A program made the position numbers and the translations under genes. A stretch of 7,820 bases of DNA from Thermoleophilia bacterium (GTDB taxonomy: Bacteria; Actinomycetota; Thermoleophilia; Gaiellales; SKUG01): contig JAOPYW010000357.1 of NCBI GenBank assembly GCA_025964405.1, forward strand, positions 1 through 7,820, given 5' to 3'. The notes under the pieces were generated by a model. The model ran no database searches. It was not told the origin of the DNA and saw only the letters and a program-made list of their open reading frames with translations. Positions 5,493 to 7,820 of the stretch are shown one piece after another (position 1 is the first letter of the stretch; the number at the start of each line of letters is the position of its first letter).

Positions 5493-5888
5493 ATGCAGCA
5501 CGACCGATACGCCGAGGAAGCACGCCAGCGCTGGGGCGCCACCGACCAGTGGGCCGATTCGACCGCACGCGCTGCTTCGTGGTCGGAGGACAACTGGCAC
5601 GAGATCCGCGAGGAGGCCGACCTCATCACGAGTCGGTTCGAGGAGCTGCACGCGGCAGGCATCGACCCGACGTCGGCCCTGTCGCTGTCGGCGGCCGAGG
5701 ACTGGCGTGCGCACCTGACGCGCTGGTACTACGACGCGACACCCGCGATGCTCCGCGGCCTCGGCGACCTCTACGTGAGCGACCCGCGGTTCACGGCGTT
5801 CTACGACGGCGCCGACGGCGAGCGCGCGGGGCTGGCGGAGTGGGTGCGCGACGCGCTCACGGCCTATGCCGACGATCGCGGTGAGTGA
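5493..5888 (+). CDS. Stand-alone TipAS-type antibiotic-recognition domain protein
   Basis: The protein has 131 residues. The start is fixed by GGGAGGA just upstream. The sequence matches the TipAS domain from end to end: YAEEARQRWGATDQW near the N-terminus (6-20), WSEDNWHEIREEAD (30-43), LTRWYYDATPAMLRGLGDLYV (75-95) and DPRFTAFYD (97-105), then a final helix, GLAEWVRDALTAYA. In TipAL-type regulators this globin-like helical domain binds thiopeptides and follows a MerR DNA-binding domain. Here the protein contains nothing but the ligand domain, like the naturally produced TipAS form, so it would sequester a ligand rather than switch transcription. There is no cysteine anywhere; the position where TipA has its thiopeptide-linking Cys (after Tyr-Asp) is Ala82. 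It is divergent from gltX, and its stop abuts that of the next gene. Ligand unknown. Confidence 0.88.
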   Translation: MQHDRYAEEARQRWGATDQWADSTARAASWSEDNWHEIREEADLITSRFEELHAAGIDPTSALSLSAAEDWRAHLTRWYYDATPAMLRGLGDLYVSDPRFTAFYDGADGERAGLAEWVRDALTAYADDRGE

Positions 5889-7820
5889 TCAGAGCGGCCC
5901 GGCGGCGTGGGTGAGCGTCTCCCACGCCATGTGGAGCCCGGCCGACGTCGGGCGCGACGACTGCAGTCGCACCTTGAGCTCGGGCATCGGGATACCGCGG
6001 CGCACCGCGTAGTGGTTGTAGGCCACGTCACCGACGAGTGAGTTGGAGGCGCCGCCCTGCGCGACCGGGTTCGGGCACGGCCACGCCGGATCGTCGGGGT
6101 GCACTGCGTAGTGGCTCAGGTGCTCGTAGCCCGCGATGATGCGAGCCTGCTGCTCGCCGTAGAGGTCGATGCCCTGGATCCATGCGGTCTCGGCGGCGTT
6201 GGTGATGCTGTCGAGGCCCATGGCGGTGTGGCCGAGGTCGCGGCACGTCTCGCTGTACATCCCCTGCTGGAAGAACTTCGCGTTGTTGTAGGTGGTCGAG
6301 GTCATGCTCCCCTCGAGCGGGATGAGGGGCTTGGGGCCGTCAGCCGACATGTAGACCTGTGCGGGCGTCGTGTTGCGCCAGTCGTTGATGCCCTCGTCGT
6401 AGAGGGACCGGTTGTTCGTGAAGACGCCGATCGCCAGCTCGGCGTTGGCCATCGTGGAGAGCCAGTTGCCGTTGTGGGCGGGCCAGCCGTCCCAGACGAT
6501 CGGGTGGTAGACGTCGATGAGGAGGCGCTCGAAGCGGGCGATGTCGGACGCCGTCCAGCCGCTCCCCGAGTAACGCATGATCTCCGCGGCACGCGTGAAG
6601 GTCTCCGCCGCCCATGCTGCGGTGAGCTTGCCGTTCGTGTTCACCATCGAATCGAAGTAGATGCGTTGCTCGGTCGCGGAGTAGGCGTTGAGGATCTCGA
6701 GCGCCTTGTCGCGGCTCGCGGTCGCACCGGTGTAGTACCAGATGAGCGCGTGCGTGTAGGCGGCGACGGCGTCGTCGGTGTGGTTGCTGCAGCCGATGTT
6801 GGGCTGGCCCGCCGTGCCGCACCTCAGGTCGACCTGGGGCGTCGGCGCCCAGGTGGCCTTGCCGAAGCGGGATGACTTCGCCTTGGCGAGTGCGCCGGTC
6901 CACGGCTCGGCGCCCGCGGCGATCCTGCCCTTCACGAAGTCGAGCTGGGCGCGCGATTCGCCGATGCCGGGATGCACGAACCCGGTGTCAGCCGGCACGG
7001 CCGGCACGACGTAGCGCACTTCGCGGATCGTTCCCAGGACCGACCCCGACGCGCTGATCGGGCGAACGCCGTAGTAGTGACTGACCCCCGTGTCGAGGCC
7101 GGAGTCGACCCACGTGAGCGTCGAGAGGCCCAGCTTGGCGCGGCCCGATCCGTCACGCAGCACCTGGTAGTTGGTGTGGCTCGAGCTGAGGTCGGGAGCG
7201 GCGGTCCAGGTGAACTTCACCGTGCCGGGCGTGCCGCCGTACTCGACCTTCAGGCCGGCCGGAGTGGTGACGGTCGCCGGGGTGCCACCGGCGGCTGCCG
7301 CGACGGTCCAGGTGCGCGTGACCGTGACCGACACGTTGCCTGCGGCATCTGTCGCCCGCACGGCGAACGTGTGCGCGCCGACACCCAGCGAGGCATAGGA
7401 GACGCCGCTCGAACATGTCACGAAGGCAGCGGCGTCGAGCTTGCACGTGAAGGCGCTCGTCTCGTTCGCGGCGAACGTGAACGCGGCACTGGTGGCGGTC
7501 GACGTGGAGCCGTTCGCCGGACCGCCGGTGATCGTCACGGTCGGCGCGGTCGTGTCAGGCGGCGTGACCACCGTCCACGTGCGGGTGGTCGCGGTCGACG
7601 TGTTGCCGGCGCCGTCGCGCGCCGTGATGCTCCACGTGTGACTGCCCACCGCGAGCGACCCGTAGGTGACCCCACTGGTGCAGGTGGTCGAAGCAGCCGC
7701 GTCGAGCGTGCAGGTGAACGCGCTCGCCTCGATCGCTGAGAACGTGAAGCTCGCAGACGTCGCCGCAGTCGATGCGCCGTTCGCAGGGCCACCCGTGATG
7801 GTCACGGTCGGCGCGGTCGT
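5889..7820 (-). CDS. Secreted modular protein: Ig-like repeats, fibronectin type III, alginate-lyase-family domain; N-terminus off window
   Basis: The frame is open to the right edge (643 codons seen) and the true start lies beyond; the GTG at 7805 is an internal valine. Order from the left of the visible protein: two 89-residue Ig-like repeats (1-178), each with a Cys pair at repeat positions 37 and 47; a fibronectin type III domain (about 185-275, with VKFTWTAAPD and YQVLRDG); then an alginate-lyase-family (PF05426-type) alpha-toroid catalytic domain (about 280-640). The last shows FVHPGIGESRAQLD (281-294), PAHNGNWLSTMANAELAIGVF (447-467), YSETCRDLGHTAMGL (522-536), GIDLYGEQQ (550-558), VAYNHY (599-604) and HMAWETLTHA (630-639). 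The family cleaves uronate-containing polysaccharides; candidate catalytic residues are His449/Asn450, Arg527, His531 and Tyr555. The repeats and disulfide-type Cys pairs imply export. The exact substrate cannot be told; alginate is only the family name. Confidence 0.88.
   Translation of the reverse strand, partial: TTAPTVTITGGPANGASTAATSASFTFSAIEASAFTCTLDAAASTTCTSGVTYGSLAVGSHTWSITARDGAGNTSTATTRTWTVVTPPDTTAPTVTITGGPANGSTSTATSAAFTFAANETSAFTCKLDAAAFVTCSSGVSYASLGVGAHTFAVRATDAAGNVSVTVTRTWTVAAAAGGTPATVTTPAGLKVEYGGTPGTVKFTWTAAPDLSSSHTNYQVLRDGSGRAKLGLSTLTWVDSGLDTGVSHYYGVRPISASGSVLGTIREVRYVVPAVPADTGFVHPGIGESRAQLDFVKGRIAAGAEPWTGALAKAKSSRFGKATWAPTPQVDLRCGTAGQPNIGCSNHTDDAVAAYTHALIWYYTGATASRDKALEILNAYSATEQRIYFDSMVNTNGKLTAAWAAETFTRAAEIMRYSGSGWTASDIARFERLLIDVYHPIVWDGWPAHNGNWLSTMANAELAIGVFTNNRSLYDEGINDWRNTTPAQVYMSADGPKPLIPLEGSMTSTTYNNAKFFQQGMYSETCRDLGHTAMGLDSITNAAETAWIQGIDLYGEQQARIIAGYEHLSHYAVHPDDPAWPCPNPVAQGGASNSLVGDVAYNHYAVRRGIPMPELKVRLQSSRPTSAGLHMAWETLTHAAGPL
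7287..7820 (-). repeat. Two in-frame tandem copies of a 267-bp Ig-like domain unit
   Basis: Unit 1 (7820-7554) and unit 2 (7553-7287) are both exactly 267 bp, 89 codons. Aligned by eye they share 58 of 89 residues, including TTAPTVTITGGPANG, the pattern FTC-x-LDAAA-x(2)-TC, and HT...AGN...TRTWTV. The first unit runs right up to the window edge and lacks any sign of a start or signal peptide, so further copies probably lie beyond. Such repeats serve as spacers or carbohydrate/cell-surface binding stalks in secreted enzymes. Confidence 0.85.

Noticed and set aside
6099..6875. Open + frame of 258 residues opposite the alginate-lyase domain
   Set aside because: Antisense shadow; the minus strand frame carries clear family motifs throughout.
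7805..7805. GTG at 7805 as start of the alginate-lyase-family gene
   Set aside because: It is the middle of the TTAPTVTITGG motif, which recurs intact 267 bp further on, and the frame is open to the window edge. It is an internal valine.
7287..7820. CRISPR array or transposon-end repeats
   Set aside because: The repeat is long, in frame, and protein-coding, with no short spaced repeats or transposase. No other array-like pattern was seen in the window.

Overview
This is a high-GC window (roughly two thirds or more G+C by eye) with dense, closely packed genes and NNC/NNG codon use. It reads as Actinomycetota. A multi-GAF HD-GYP protein, a stand-alone TipAS-type domain and a secreted alginate-lyase-like protein with 'FTC..C' Ig-like repeats together lean towards the class Thermoleophilia (Solirubrobacterales-like). 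That class assignment is inference; no rRNA or other decisive marker is present.

Layout, left to right. Bases 1-264 (-) hold the N-terminal 88 codons of a FAD-dependent glycerol-3-phosphate dehydrogenase (GlpD), cut by the window edge. A divergent control region (265-405) with short repeats separates it from a tight + strand pair. The first gene of the pair (406-969) encodes an unrecognised helical protein with a C-terminal membrane anchor. Three bases later comes a receiver-only response regulator (973-1365). A 24-bp gap containing a small perfect hairpin separates this pair from a convergent gene (1390-3786, -) for a membrane-anchored sensor with about three GAF-like domains and a C-terminal HD-GYP cyclic-di-GMP phosphodiesterase domain. 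Upstream of it lie a nested inverted repeat (3836-3891) and glutamyl-tRNA synthetase gltX (3903-5408, -). An 84-bp region full of dyads separates gltX from the divergent TipAS-domain gene (5493-5888, +). The stop codon of that gene abuts the stop codon of the last gene (5889 to the right edge, -), a modular alginate-lyase-family protein with at least two Ig-like repeats and a fibronectin type III domain, whose N-terminus lies outside the window.

Functional reading: most of the window is a mix of housekeeping (glpD, gltX), signalling (receiver, tail-anchored partner, GAF/HD-GYP phosphodiesterase, drug-binding-type TipAS domain) and surface polysaccharide degradation. No CRISPR array, transposase, integrase, tRNA or rRNA was seen. 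I found no clear new defence or mobile system. The parts most worth a second look are the tail-anchored protein/receiver pair beside the HD-GYP gene, the TipAS protein lacking both the MerR domain and the expected cysteine, and the structured intergenic regions around gltX.
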